This document shows positions 21,755 through 28,500 of a stretch of DNA of 28,829 nucleotides, in pieces. The translations under genes were made by a program, and so were the position numbers. The stretch is from an uncultured Bacilli bacterium (lineage in GTDB: Bacteria; Bacillota_I; Bacilli_A; RF39; UBA660). The notes beneath the pieces were generated by a model. It did not search any database. It saw only the letters and a program-made list of their open reading frames with translations, and was not told the DNA's origin. The DNA lies in assembly GCA_947631525.1 (NCBI GenBank), contig CANRLQ010000002.1:1-28829 (forward strand), written 5' to 3'. Position 1 is the first letter of the stretch. The number at the start of each line of letters is the position of its first letter.

Positions 21755-22999
21755 ATGTATGAATTATTTGGAATCTCAAAAAATACTGTAGATCTTTTTA
21801 ATGAATCCGAATTAGAACTACATGATATATTTAAACAATTGGATGAATTGGAAGAATATCAAAGTTTAAAAGTATTAAATGCATTTCATAAAAATAAAAT
21901 CTCTGAAATTCATTTTAATCAAACAACAGGATATGGTTATAATGATATTGGACGAGATACTATTGAATGTGTTTTCAGTGATATTTTTAAAGCAGAAGAT
22001 GCTTTAGTTAGAAACCAATTAATATCAGGTACTCATGCATTAACAGTAACTTTATTTGGATTATTGAGACCAAATGATACTTTGTTAAGTATAACAGGAA
22101 AACCATATGATACTTTAGACGAAGTTATTGGTATTATAGAAAATTCTTCTTCACTTAAAGCTCATAATATTAATTTTGATATGATTGATTTAGTGGAAAA
22201 TGAATTTGATTTTGAAAAGATAGAAAAATATTTAAAAAGTAACAAAGTTAAAGTAATAGAAATACAAAGATCGAAAGGTTATTCAACAAGAAAAAGTATA
22301 AGTATTGAACAGATAGAGAAAGTTATTAAAATGATAAAAGCTATCGATAAAGATGTAATAATAATGGTAGATAATTGCTATTGTGAATTTGTATCAAAAA
22401 AAGAACCTACAGAAGTAGGTGCTGATATAGTAGTTGGATCACTTATAAAAAATTTAGGAGGAGGGATAGCTCCTAACGGTGCTTATATTGTTGGGAAAAA
22501 AGAATTGATTAGTTTAGTAGCTCAAAGACTCACAGTACCAGGTGAAGGTAAAGAAGTAGGTCCTAGTTTAGGAATTAATAAAAGTTTTCTTCAAGGAATT
22601 TATATGGCACCTACTGTTGTTACAAATAGTTTAAAAACAGTTGTTTTAGCAAGTAGAGTTTTAGAAAAATTAGGCTATGAAACAGAACCAAAATGGGATT
22701 CTAAAAGATCTGATATTGTTGAAATGATAAAATTTAATGATCCAGATAAATTAATTAAATTTGTTCAAGGTATACAAGAAGGTTCAGCAATTGATGCTCA
22801 TGTTTTACCAGTACCATCAGATATGCCAGGATATGATGATAAAATAATTATGGCATCAGGTTCATTTATCCAAGGTTCATCTATAGAACTTAGTTGTGAT
22901 GGACCAATAAAAGAACCTTATATTGCTTATTTACAAGGTAGTTTAACATATAGATATGGTAAACTTGGATTAATGAAAGCAATTGAAAAAATAAAATAA
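21755..22999 (+). CDS. Methionine gamma-lyase family PLP protein (YnbB-like)
   Basis: The 414-residue protein matches the PF06838 family, annotated as methionine gamma-lyase or aluminium-resistance protein (YnbB in Bacillus). Marks are FNQTTGYGYNDIGRDTIE, the substrate/PLP region NQLISGTHAL, IMVDNCYCEF with the PLP-ring Asp (206), and VVGSLIKNLGGGIAPNGAY with the Schiff-base Lys232. These proteins are fold type I PLP enzymes; the true reaction in most species is not known. ATG 21755 has GGAGG (21739-21743) 11 nt upstream. In many Bacilli it lies near glnR/glnA or hflX; here the partner is an SDR. Confidence 0.92.
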   Translation: MYELFGISKNTVDLFNESELELHDIFKQLDELEEYQSLKVLNAFHKNKISEIHFNQTTGYGYNDIGRDTIECVFSDIFKAEDALVRNQLISGTHALTVTLFGLLRPNDTLLSITGKPYDTLDEVIGIIENSSSLKAHNINFDMIDLVENEFDFEKIEKYLKSNKVKVIEIQRSKGYSTRKSISIEQIEKVIKMIKAIDKDVIIMVDNCYCEFVSKKEPTEVGADIVVGSLIKNLGGGIAPNGAYIVGKKELISLVAQRLTVPGEGKEVGPSLGINKSFLQGIYMAPTVVTNSLKTVVLASRVLEKLGYETEPKWDSKRSDIVEMIKFNDPDKLIKFVQGIQEGSAIDAHVLPVPSDMPGYDDKIIMASGSFIQGSSIELSCDGPIKEPYIAYLQGSLTYRYGKLGLMKAIEKIK

Positions 23000-23019
23000 T
23001 TTTAAATTTTAAATTTATA

Positions 23020-23041
23020 TGTTATAATAATAGTAGGTGAT
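23020..23041 (+). promoter_or_regulatory. Short-leader promoter and RBS of the 23045 gene
   Basis: Extended -10 TGTTATAAT (23020-23028), then AGGTGAT (23035-23041); the -10 ends 16 nt before the ATG. Transcription should start at or next to the ribosome binding site. Confidence 0.7.
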
Positions 23042-23044
23042 AAT

Positions 23045-23563
23045 ATGGAAAAATCAAAAAATCCAATTTTTATATTTGTATTGTTATTAATGGTAGGATT
23101 GGCAATATTTTTTATGCCAAATATTAGTGAGTTTGTGTCTGGTTTAAAAAATGGGAATAGAAATAAAATACAAACGAGTGAAAATAAAAATTTAAATAAT
23201 TCTATACCTAGTACTTATAATTGTACAGTAGTATCATATAGTGATACATCTATTAATGAAAATATAACTAAAAATGTTATCTTTAATATTTCAAATAAAG
23301 GTGAAGTTACTAAATTTACTTTAACTAAAACATCTGCATTTGATAACAAGACTAATTATGATAATTATAAAAAACAAATTAATAATGAACAATCAGCAGG
23401 TGTAAAAATAATAACATCAAGTGATGATAAAAATTTGGTTTTCACAGAAAAAATAGAAAAAGATTTAACTAAAATGGAAAGTAAAAATAATTTAGAATAT
23501 CCAACAAATTATAGTGACTTAAAAAAATTTTTAAGTGAAGAAGGCTATAGTTGTTCTAAATAA
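23045..23563 (+). CDS. Membrane-anchored extracytoplasmic protein of unknown function
   Basis: The 172-residue protein has an N-terminal membrane anchor (residues ~7-24, PIFIFVLLLMVGLAIFFM), a linker rich in Asn and Lys, and an outer domain (~57-170) of probable beta strands starting at YNCTVVSYSD. Two Cys residues (60 and 170) at the two ends of the domain could form a disulfide. It has some resemblance in layout to small DUF1307-type surface proteins, but I cannot assign a family. It lies directly upstream of the infC promoter with no clear terminator between. Confidence 0.6.
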   Translation: MEKSKNPIFIFVLLLMVGLAIFFMPNISEFVSGLKNGNRNKIQTSENKNLNNSIPSTYNCTVVSYSDTSINENITKNVIFNISNKGEVTKFTLTKTSAFDNKTNYDNYKKQINNEQSAGVKIITSSDDKNLVFTEKIEKDLTKMESKNNLEYPTNYSDLKKFLSEEGYSCSK

Positions 23564-23576
23564 TTCATAAAAAAGA

Positions 23577-23605
23577 TTGACAAACATATTATTATTGTGT
23601 ATAAT
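23577..23605 (+). promoter_or_regulatory. Consensus promoter of the infC-rpmI-rplT operon
   Basis: TTGACA (23577-23582), 17-nt spacer, TATAAT (23600-23605): 12 of 12 consensus bases. Expected start is near 23612, giving a leader of ~137 nt. Confidence 0.93.
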
Positions 23606-23611
23606 TGTTAA

Positions 23612-23748
23612 CGAAATCAAAAAAAGGAAAGCAGAAGTATCCACTTCTCACCCGATTACTTAAGTTTTGGGTAAAGGCCGTTAATTATAATTAATATGCT
23701 TTTTTAGTGGATACATCTTGTATTCACTTTTTTGTGGAGGTGTCAGGT
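23612..23748 (+). promoter_or_regulatory. L20-type leader with attenuator, upstream of infC
   Basis: The leader contains GTATCCACT (23637-23645), which is exactly complementary to AGTGGATAC (23706-23714), the left arm of a terminator hairpin. Pairing of the two would prevent the terminator. The first segment can also form its own hairpin (AGAAGT-ATCC-ACTTCT, 23634-23649), which would free the terminator. Between them lies an ACCC/GGGT stem (about 23650-23672) enclosing ACTTAAGT. This is the layout of the Bacillota infC leader, in which excess ribosomal protein L20 favours termination. The regulator is inferred from the family. Confidence 0.85.
23706..23733 (+). terminator. Attenuator terminator in the infC leader
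   Basis: AGTGGATAC (23706-23714) pairs with GTATTCACT (23720-23728), one G-U pair, loop ATCTT, followed by six T (23728-23733). It lies 2-3 nt before the infC ribosome binding site. Confidence 0.85.
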
Positions 23749-24279
23749 ATCGCAAATAAAGATAAAGAATTGTATATCAATGAACAAATTCGTGCTAAAG
23801 AGGTAATGGTAATTGGACCAAATGGAGAACAATTAGGCGTAAAACCAATCAAAGATGCATTAACATTAGCTGGTTATGCAGGATTTGACTTAGTTTTAAT
23901 GAGCCCAAATTCTAATCCACCCGTTTGTAAAATAATGGATTATAATAAGTTTAAGTATGAATCGAAGAAAAAGCAAAAAGAAAATATGAAAAAACAACGT
24001 GAAGCTAATTTAGAAATAAAGGAATATAGATTATCCGTTACAATTGATACACACGATTTTGATACAAGAGTTCGCAATTCATCAAAATATTTAGAAAAAG
24101 GTCATAAAATTAAAGTTGCTATTCGTTTTAAAGGAAGAGAATTAGCTCATACTGAATTAGGGAAAGATGTCCTTTTAAAATTTGCTAAAGCATTAGAAGA
24201 TGTTGCTATAATTGATCAACAACCAAAAATGGAAGGTCGTTTTATGACTATGATGCTAATGCCTAAAAAAGAAAAATAG
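23749..24279 (+). CDS. infC: Translation initiation factor IF-3, AUC start
   Basis: The 176-residue protein has the IF-3 N-domain (YINEQIRAKEVMVIGPNGEQLG), the helical linker with YNKFKYESKKKQKENMKKQR, and the C-domain (LEIKEYRLSVTIDTHDFDTR, VAIRFKGREL, DQQPKMEGRFM). It binds the 30S subunit and selects initiator tRNA and start codon. The start is taken as ATC at 23749: GGAGG (23736-23740) is 8 nt upstream, and homologues begin at this Ile with INEQIRA following. A GTG at 23707 would put the leader hairpin inside the gene and lacks a ribosome binding site. A rare AUU/AUC/AUA start lets IF-3 repress its own synthesis, as known for infC. It heads the infC-rpmI-rplT operon. Confidence 0.93.
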   Translation: MANKDKELYINEQIRAKEVMVIGPNGEQLGVKPIKDALTLAGYAGFDLVLMSPNSNPPVCKIMDYNKFKYESKKKQKENMKKQREANLEIKEYRLSVTIDTHDFDTRVRNSSKYLEKGHKIKVAIRFKGRELAHTELGKDVLLKFAKALEDVAIIDQQPKMEGRFMTMMLMPKKEK

Positions 24280-24289
24280 GAGGAATAAT

Positions 24290-24481
24290 ATGCCAAAATT
24301 AAAAACACATAAAGGAACTGCTAAAGTTTGTAAAGCAAGAAAAAATGATTATAAAATTGGTACACCAGGATCAAGACATAATACTGGTAAAAAAAATGCT
24401 GCTTCAAATAGAAAGAGTAGAAAAGGATCAGCATTAAAAACAACAGATTACAAAAGAATTAAAAATATATTAGGAAAATAG
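24290..24481 (+). CDS. rpmI: 50S ribosomal protein L35
   Basis: The 63-residue basic protein shows the L35 pattern: MPKLKTHKGTAKV with the conserved KTHKG, a middle RHNTGKKNAASNRKSRKG, and DYKRIKNILGK at the end. AGGAGG at 24278-24284 gives the start, overlapping the infC stop region. It is the middle gene of the operon, 10 nt after infC and 13 nt before rplT. Confidence 0.97.
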   Translation: MPKLKTHKGTAKVCKARKNDYKIGTPGSRHNTGKKNAASNRKSRKGSALKTTDYKRIKNILGK

Positions 24482-24494
24482 TAGGAGGAATAAT

Positions 24495-25067
24495 ATGACA
24501 AGAGTTAAAGGTGGAACAATTCATCGCGCACGTCGTAAAAAAGTGATGAAACAAGCCAAAGGATATTTTGGAAGTAAACATAGATTATATAAAACTGCTA
24601 AAGAGCAAGTAATGCATTCATTAAAATATGCATATAGAGATAGAAGACAAAAGAAAAGAGATTTTAGAAAATTATGGATTACAAGAATAAATGCAGCATG
24701 TCGTCAAAATGATATTAGTTATTCTAGATTTATAAATGGTTTATCAATTGCTGGAGTTACAGTAAACCGTAAAATGTTATCAGAACTTGCAATTCAAAAT
24801 CCAGAAAGCTTTGCAACTTTAGTAGAAATTGCTAAATCAGCTTTAAATGGAGATTTAAAACCAGTAGAAAAAACAACTAAAAAAGCAAATACTGTAAAAG
24901 AAGAAAAAACAACTAAAAAAACAACTACAGTAAAGGAAGAAAAAACAACAAAGAGTGATGATTTATCTAAAAAAACAGTTGCTGAACTTCGTGAATTAGC
25001 TAAAGCTAAAGGAATAAGTGGTTTCTCTACAATGAAAAAAGCTGAATTATTAGATGCTTTAAAATAA
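24495..25067 (+). CDS. rplT: 50S ribosomal protein L20 with an added SAP/Rho-N-like C-terminal domain
   Basis: Residues 1-118 are a complete L20: TRVKGGTIHRARRKKVMKQA, GYFGSKHRLYKTAKEQVM, YRDRRQKKRDFRKLWITRIN and SYSRFINGL. L20 is needed for early 50S assembly and represses this operon through the leader. Standard L20 is about 118 residues; this one is 190. The extra part is a Lys/Thr/Glu linker (122-157) made of a 12-residue unit (EKTTKKANTVKE) repeated 2.4 times, then KKTVAELRELAKAKGISGFS and MKKAELLDALK (159-190). That last segment matches the helix-extended loop-helix pattern of Rho N-terminal/SAP domains, which bind nucleic acid. AGGAGG precedes the start. The stop lies in the operon terminator. 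Confidence 0.95.
   Translation: MTRVKGGTIHRARRKKVMKQAKGYFGSKHRLYKTAKEQVMHSLKYAYRDRRQKKRDFRKLWITRINAACRQNDISYSRFINGLSIAGVTVNRKMLSELAIQNPESFATLVEIAKSALNGDLKPVEKTTKKANTVKEEKTTKKTTTVKEEKTTKSDDLSKKTVAELRELAKAKGISGFSTMKKAELLDALK
24867..24953 (+). repeat. 36-nt tandem repeat encoding the L20 linker
   Basis: Units at 24867-24902 and 24903-24938 plus a partial at 24939-24953 give a 36-nt (12-codon) period. Change in copy number would alter linker length only. Confidence 0.85.
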
Positions 25068-25094
25068 AGAAAATTGATATTTCTTTATTTTTTT
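25061..25094 (+). terminator. Terminator of the infC operon, overlapping the parE promoter
   Basis: Stem AAAATAAAGAAA (25061-25072) and TTTCTTTATTTT (25080-25091), 12 bp, followed by T. The rplT stop (25065-25067) is in the left arm, and the loop contains TTGATA, the -35 box of parE. Confidence 0.8.
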
Positions 25095-25102
25095 GTTATA
25101 AT
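25074..25102 (+). promoter_or_regulatory. Promoter of parE
   Basis: TTGATA (25074-25079), 17-nt spacer, TATAAT (25097-25102) with TG one base before it. GGTGAT follows (25110-25115), and the -10 ends 16 nt before the ATG. Confidence 0.87.
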
Positions 25103-25118
25103 TTATAAAGGTGATAAA

Positions 25119-27026
25119 ATGGCAAAATATGATGAAAACTCAATAAAAATATTAGAAGGATTAGATGCTGTAAGAAAAAGACCTGGTATGTATATCGGTT
25201 CTACTGATAAAAGAGGTCTTCATCATTTAATTTGGGAAATTGTTGATAATGGAATTGATGAGGTCATAAATGGTTACGGGAAAAAAATAAAAATCATATT
25301 ACATAAAGATAATAGTGTAAGCGTTGAAGATGAAGGTAGAGGTATTCCAGTTGGATTACATTCAAGTGGAGTATCAACACCAGAAGTTATTTATACGGTA
25401 CTACATGCTGGTGGTAAATTTGAATCAGGTGGCTATAAAGTATCTGGAGGACTTCATGGTGTAGGTGCTAGTGTAGTAAATGCTTTAAGTAAATGGTTAG
25501 AAGTTAATATTAAACGTGATGGTTATGAATATTATATTAGATTTGAAAATGGTGGAAAGACAACTGTACCATTAAAAAAATTAGAAAAAACAAGTAAAAC
25601 AGGGACAAAAGTAAGATTTATGCCTGATGATCAAATTTTTTCTACAACGCATTTTTCATTTACAACTGTTTGTGAACGAATGCAAGAATGTGCTTTTCTT
25701 TTAAAAGGGTTAACGGTTGAAGTAATAGATGAAGAGGATGATAAAAAAGAAAGTTTTAATTATGAAAATGGTTTAGAAGCTTTTGTTAATTATTTAAATG
25801 AAAATAAAAAAGCTTTACATAAACCATTCTCATTTGAGGGAACTAAAGATAAAATAGAAGTAGAAGTTTCACTTCAATATACTGATTCTTATTCAGAAAG
25901 TATTACATCATTTGTAAATAATGTAAAAACTAATGATGGAGGTAGTCATGAAATTGGCTTTAAGACAGCCTTAACTAGAGTGTTTAATGATTATGCTAGA
26001 AATAATGGATATTTGAAAGCAAAAGATAAAAACTTTGATGGTAGTGATACTAGAGAAGGATTAACTGCCATTATAAGTTTAAAAATTCCTGAAGATATAC
26101 TTCAATTTGAAGGACAAACAAAAGGGAAATTAGGAACTCCAATAGCAAGAAATGTTGTTGATAGTATAGTTTCTGAAAAATTACAATATTTTTTAGAAGA
26201 AAATAAAGAAATAGCAACTAAGATACTTGAAAAAATGGTTAAAAGTAAAAATGTAAGAGAAGCTGCTAGAAAAGCTAGAGATGCAGCTCGTCAAGGTAAA
26301 GATAAAAATAAAAGAGATAGAGCTATTAATGGTAAATTGACACCTGCCCAACAAAAAAATCCTAAGAAAAATGAATTATTTTTAGTCGAGGGTGATTCTG
26401 CAGGGGGATCTGCTAAATCAGCAAGGGATAAAAGTTATCAAGCTATATTACCATTACGTGGAAAAGTTTTAAATACAGAAAAATGTAAATTAGAAGAAAT
26501 ATTAAAAAATGAAGAAATAAATACAATGATCCATGCTATAGGAGCCGGTGTAGGAAATGATTTTGATATCAATGATTGTAATTATGATAAAGTAATCATA
26601 ATGACTGATGCTGATGATGATGGGGCTCATATTCAAATATTATTATTAACATTTTTCTATCGTTATATGAAACCACTTATAGAAACAGGTAAACTTTATA
26701 TTGCTATGCCACCACTATATAAAATAGAATCAGGTAAAGAATTTTATTACGCTTGGACAGAAGAAGAAAGAAAAGAAATATTGGAAAAATTTAAAAACAA
26801 ACAAATTAAAACACAAAGATATAAAGGTTTAGGAGAAATGGATGCTATTCAGCTAAAGGAAACAACAATGGATCCAGATAAGAGAAGTTTAATTAAAATA
26901 AGTATAATTGATGCTTCATTAGCTGAAAAAAGAGTAAGTGTTTTAATGGGGGATAAAGTTGAACCTAGAAAAGAATGGATAGAAGAAAATGTGGAATTTT
27001 CTCTTGAAGATAATTATGCAGTTTAG
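25119..27026 (+). CDS. parE: DNA topoisomerase IV subunit B
   Basis: The 635-residue protein has the GHKL ATPase domain (WEIVDNGIDE with Glu40 and Asn44, EDEGRGIPVG, GLHGVGASVVNALS), the transducer domain with QTKGKLG, and the TOPRIM domain (FLVEGDSAGGSA at ~422, MTDADDDGAH at ~495), ending in QRYKGLGEMDA and the C-terminal block. It is assigned to ParE rather than GyrB by AGGKF-SGGYKVSGGLHGVG, KNPKKNELFLVEGDSAGG and FFYRYMKPLIE, as in Bacillota topoisomerase IV, which decatenates chromosomes. The metal site reads DADDDG where DADTDG or DADVDG is common; the acidic residues are kept. The start is ATG 25119 from GGTGAT and the promoter; a frame open from 25074 would include the promoter. No parC follows, which is unusual. 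Confidence 0.93.
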   Translation: MAKYDENSIKILEGLDAVRKRPGMYIGSTDKRGLHHLIWEIVDNGIDEVINGYGKKIKIILHKDNSVSVEDEGRGIPVGLHSSGVSTPEVIYTVLHAGGKFESGGYKVSGGLHGVGASVVNALSKWLEVNIKRDGYEYYIRFENGGKTTVPLKKLEKTSKTGTKVRFMPDDQIFSTTHFSFTTVCERMQECAFLLKGLTVEVIDEEDDKKESFNYENGLEAFVNYLNENKKALHKPFSFEGTKDKIEVEVSLQYTDSYSESITSFVNNVKTNDGGSHEIGFKTALTRVFNDYARNNGYLKAKDKNFDGSDTREGLTAIISLKIPEDILQFEGQTKGKLGTPIARNVVDSIVSEKLQYFLEENKEIATKILEKMVKSKNVREAARKARDAARQGKDKNKRDRAINGKLTPAQQKNPKKNELFLVEGDSAGGSAKSARDKSYQAILPLRGKVLNTEKCKLEEILKNEEINTMIHAIGAGVGNDFDINDCNYDKVIIMTDADDDGAHIQILLLTFFYRYMKPLIETGKLYIAMPPLYKIESGKEFYYAWTEEERKEILEKFKNKQIKTQRYKGLGEMDAIQLKETTMDPDKRSLIKISIIDASLAEKRVSVLMGDKVEPRKEWIEENVEFSLEDNYAV

Positions 27027-27041
27027 AACTGCATAATTTTT
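27012..27041 (+). terminator. Terminator after parE with the stop codon as loop
   Basis: Stem AATTATGCAGTT (27012-27023) and AACTGCATAATT (27027-27038), 12 bp. The 3-nt loop is the parE TAG (27024-27026). A T-run follows. Confidence 0.9.
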
Positions 27042-27058
27042 AAATTTCCTTTAAAAAG

Positions 27059-27087
27059 TTGACAAAATTGTATTTTTTGTGTAATAT
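27059..27087 (+). promoter_or_regulatory. Promoter of rpoD
   Basis: TTGACA (27059-27064), 17-nt spacer, TAATAT (27082-27087). AAGGAGG (27121-27127) is the ribosome binding site. The leader is ~42 nt. Confidence 0.85.
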
Positions 27088-27135
27088 AAACAACCAATTG
27101 ATACATAAAAAGAATTTATTAAGGAGGTTTTTTAA

Positions 27136-28434
27136 ATGAATGATTTAAATTTTGACAAATTAAAAGCAATAGATGTTACAGAATTAAAAGATTTAACTGA
27201 TGATCAAATATCTAAATTAATTAAAAAATCAACTAAATTAAAACGAATATTAGATAAAACATTTTCTAATGTTAAAGAAAAAATAGTTGATATAGAAGAT
27301 ATAAAAAATTCTGAATTAGATGAATCGTTAGAGAATTTAGTAAAAATTTATTTAAAAGATAATGATTTCACTATTTTTGATATAAATAAAGTAGAAGAAA
27401 TTAATTTTGAAATGGAAGATTTAGAAGAATCAAAAAGACTTGGAAATTCAGAAGAAGTTGTAGTTGTTGATGCTGTTACAATGTGGGCTTCAGATATTTC
27501 AAAATTTCCTGTATTAACAGCAGAAGAAGAAAAAGAAATTTTTACAAATTATGAAAATATAAAGAAAGAAATAGAAAATTTATATATAAAGTTAGATGAA
27601 ATAAACAAAAATGATTCAAAAAGATTAAAAATAGAAGAAGAAATAAGAAATAAAGAGTTAATTAAAAAAAGAATAAAAGATAAAATAATAGAATCAAATT
27701 TAAGACTTGTATTTAGTATAGCAACAAATGTATTAAGAAAATATAGTTTTCTAATTCAAAATAATAGTACTTTACAATATGAAGATTTAATTGAAGAAGG
27801 TAATCTTGGCTTAATAAAAGCTGTTGATAAATTTGAAGTCGAAAAAAATTATAAATTTTCAACATATGCTACATGGTGGATAAATCAATCAATTATTAGA
27901 GCAATGTGTGATAAATTAAGAACAATTAGATTACCAGTACATGTAATTGAAAAACTGAATAAGATTAGGAAAATAAAAAAACAATATGAAGAAGAGAAAA
28001 AGACTATTAGTAATAGTGAATTAGCAAAAATGTTAAATATTTCATTAACAACATTGGAAAAATATATGAATTTAGCAACAACAAGTTATATAGTTAGTTT
28101 AGAATTACAAATTGGTGAAGAAGAACATGGAGAATCAGCTAAATTGATGGATTATATTAGTTCTAATGATAATGTAGAAAAAGAAGTAATGAAAAGTGAA
28201 TTAAAAGAAGATGTAAAGGAAGTTTTAAATGATCTTGATGAAAGACAAAGAGATATAATTTTAAAAAGATTTGGTTTTGAAGATGGAGGAATTAAAACAT
28301 TAGAAGAAGTTGGACAAGTATATGGAATTACAAGAGAAAGAATTAGGCAAATAGAAGCAAAGGCATTAAGAAAATTAAGATTTAAGTCTAGATCCGATAA
28401 ATTAAGAGACTATATGGATTTAATTAGTAAATAA
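27136..28434 (+). CDS. rpoD: Primary (housekeeping) RNA polymerase sigma factor
   Basis: The 432-residue protein has a divergent acidic N-terminal part (1-110), region 1.2 (AVTMWASDISKFPVLTAEEE), region 2 (NLRLVFSIATNVL, DLIEEGNLGLIKAVDKF, FSTYATWWINQSIIRAM), region 3 (TIRLPVHVIEKLNKI onward) and region 4 (LDERQRDIILKRFGF, then the HTH TLEEVGQVYGITRERIRQIE and KALRKLR). Conservation of regions 2.4 and 4.2 marks it as the sigma-A type that reads TTGACA/TATAAT. Two additions are unusual: ~35 charged residues between regions 1.2 and 2.1 (about 140-180) and ~10 residues (SFLIQNNSTLQ, 204-214) between 2.1 and 2.2. It is monocistronic here, not next to dnaG as in many Bacilli. Confidence 0.93.
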   Translation: MNDLNFDKLKAIDVTELKDLTDDQISKLIKKSTKLKRILDKTFSNVKEKIVDIEDIKNSELDESLENLVKIYLKDNDFTIFDINKVEEINFEMEDLEESKRLGNSEEVVVVDAVTMWASDISKFPVLTAEEEKEIFTNYENIKKEIENLYIKLDEINKNDSKRLKIEEEIRNKELIKKRIKDKIIESNLRLVFSIATNVLRKYSFLIQNNSTLQYEDLIEEGNLGLIKAVDKFEVEKNYKFSTYATWWINQSIIRAMCDKLRTIRLPVHVIEKLNKIRKIKKQYEEEKKTISNSELAKMLNISLTTLEKYMNLATTSYIVSLELQIGEEEHGESAKLMDYISSNDNVEKEVMKSELKEDVKEVLNDLDERQRDIILKRFGFEDGGIKTLEEVGQVYGITRERIRQIEAKALRKLRFKSRSDKLRDYMDLISK

Positions 28435-28460
28435 GAGTTTAAAACTCTTTTTATTTTTTA
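28433..28460 (+). terminator. Terminator after rpoD
   Basis: Stem AAGAGT (28433-28438) and ACTCTT (28444-28449), loop TTAAA, followed by T-rich sequence. It begins within the rpoD stop codon. Confidence 0.8.
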
Positions 28461-28475
28461 TTAAATATGCTATTA

Positions 28476-28481
28476 TATAAT
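28476..28481 (+). promoter_or_regulatory. -10 box of the ABC-F gene
   Basis: TATAAT 19 nt before the ATG; GAGGTG (28491-28496) is the ribosome binding site. No clear -35. Confidence 0.6.
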
Positions 28482-28500
28482 AGTTGTTATGAGGTGAAAT

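Noticed and set aside
23707..23748. GTG start for infC at 23707
   Set aside because: It would put the attenuator hairpin and the GGAGG ribosome binding site inside the gene and add 14 residues not found in IF-3.
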